NCBI GenBank assembly: GCA_032173965.1
Contig: CM063288.1
Span: 25,452,001-25,516,000 of the forward strand
Direction: 5' to 3'
DNA length: 64,000 bases
From: Sitta carolinensis
Taxonomy: Eukaryota; Chordata; Aves; Passeriformes; Sittidae
This document shows, in pieces, positions 62,964 to 64,000 of this stretch. The notes below the pieces were generated by a model that had not been told where the DNA came from, did no database searches, and was given only the letters and a program-made list of their open reading frames with translations. The stretch's first letter is position 1. Each line of letters starts with the position of its first letter. Position numbers and translations under genes: made by a program.

Positions 62964-64000
62964 AATTAGTTGACTTAAAGTTAAAAATTACATAGTCCCA
63001 CAGAAGATTTAACTTTTGTGGGTTTGGGATTTTGGTTTTGTGGTTAGTTTGCTTGTTTACATTTTTTAAAAATTTTGTTATAATGTGTATTTGCCAGTCA
63101 CATTATCTTCTGAGGCTTGAGTATAGATAGGGAAGCATTTTTAATTCTCCACTTTGAATGATTCTTTGCCTTCATTTTTTATTTTGAAATCCCATCATGT
63201 TGCCATGTCAATAAAAAGGTTTTGAAGATAATTGATTTTTCTAGTCCAGCTCACTTCTGGAATAGTATCTTGTACAGTGTTCGCTACCTATAACAATTGA
63301 AATAAGCCTTTATTATATAAAATGGGTTGCTGGTGCTATTTATTAATACATATTTTTGTGTAATAAAAGATGTGCAGTGCAATATGGTTCAGAAATTAAC
63401 TTTGAAGAAAAGAATTACATTGCTATTTGTATATCTCATAAAACAGCATTTTTTTTTAGTGGATCTTTCAGTACAGCAATGCTACTTAGCACTTACCTAC
63501 AGAGCTCTCCAAAAGTACCAAGAATGTCATCCCTAATTAAGTGTCCTACTAAGCCTAAGAGCTGAGCAGGAGAACCCAAATGGAAAGCATTTTGTAGAAG
63601 AGTAGAAGGCACTTCCTTGAGATACCTTTGACTATCAGCAGGTACTTTCCCTTGACCTCAGGCAATGGCACCATGCTGCCCTTTCAAAATCTATCTCCTC
63701 GTGTGTTTACCTATTTTTCTGCCTGATGTCTTAATACATGTAATTTTTCATTTGCTTTCATTTAGTCTTGCATGGGGTGATATAGTTTCTGATGGTTCTG
63801 ATTTGGCCTACAGGTAATAAGCATAATGATTGGTACCTTAACTCTACAAATGCACAGAAGGTCCCTGTTGACATGAAATCAAACTTCTTTGTTTGCTTGC
63901 GGTTTTTTAAAGAAATTAAAATGTCAGTTCCTTCCCTCCACACCTCTCTCCCCCAAGGAGTGTGACATCTATACTGAGGCTGATGTATATCTGATTCCTG

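Larger units (their letters stand above)
52778..64000 (+). other. PARD3B: Intron (5' part), at least 11.2 kb
   Basis: Starts GTAAGC; no PARD3B exon was recognised to the window end. Contents: an imperfect inverted repeat at 57267-57311, AT-only low complexity at 59005-59135, a T21 run at 62943-62963, and an unexplained coding-like open stretch at 55566-55682 discussed in the findings. The stretch around 61450-61650 is a little more GC-rich, without recognisable identity. Confidence 0.8.

Overview
This is vertebrate nuclear DNA, almost certainly from a bird. The case rests on split exons with consensus GT/AG splice sites, AT-rich introns of 0.8 to 14 kb, and CR1 LINE copies of the avian type (a minus-strand 3' tail near 5.3-5.6 kb and a longer plus-strand copy at 17.7-19.4 kb). 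There are no bacterial-style genes, operons, CRISPR arrays, tRNAs or rRNAs that I can see.

The whole window lies inside one plus-strand gene, which I recognise as PARD3B (par-3 family cell polarity regulator beta, PAR3-like). Ten exons can be placed with matching reading-frame phases: 1727-1852, 6322-6674, 8307-8446, 9231-9359, 23138-23323, 29272-29442, 32775-32904, 38847-38947, 41018-41133 and 52733-52777. They encode about 498 residues of the middle of the protein. These run from inside PDZ1 through PDZ2 (GLGF loop) and PDZ3 (GLGV loop) into the linker carrying the conserved KASKSMDL stretch. Both ends of the gene are outside the window: no start codon, promoter or true terminal exon is present, and the expected next exon (the segment preceding LGLKKSSSLESLQ in the family) was not found up to 64000.

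The remainder is intron, holding CR1 copies, a MIR-like ancient SINE remnant, simple repeats, a perfect 29-nt tandem duplication and a few inverted repeats.

Three points merit a second look. First, the exon at 38847-38947 is one base out of frame: its first part matches the family in one frame and its second part in the next, and the as-read frame meets TAG at 38912. A single extra C in the CCCC run at 38887-38890 would explain it. Second, a 21-nt, phase-preserving candidate microexon with good splice sites sits at 48944-48964. Third, the PDZ3 exon at 29272-29442 is about 65% GC with 13 CpGs (hand count) amid AT-rich introns. I found no novel multi-gene system here.
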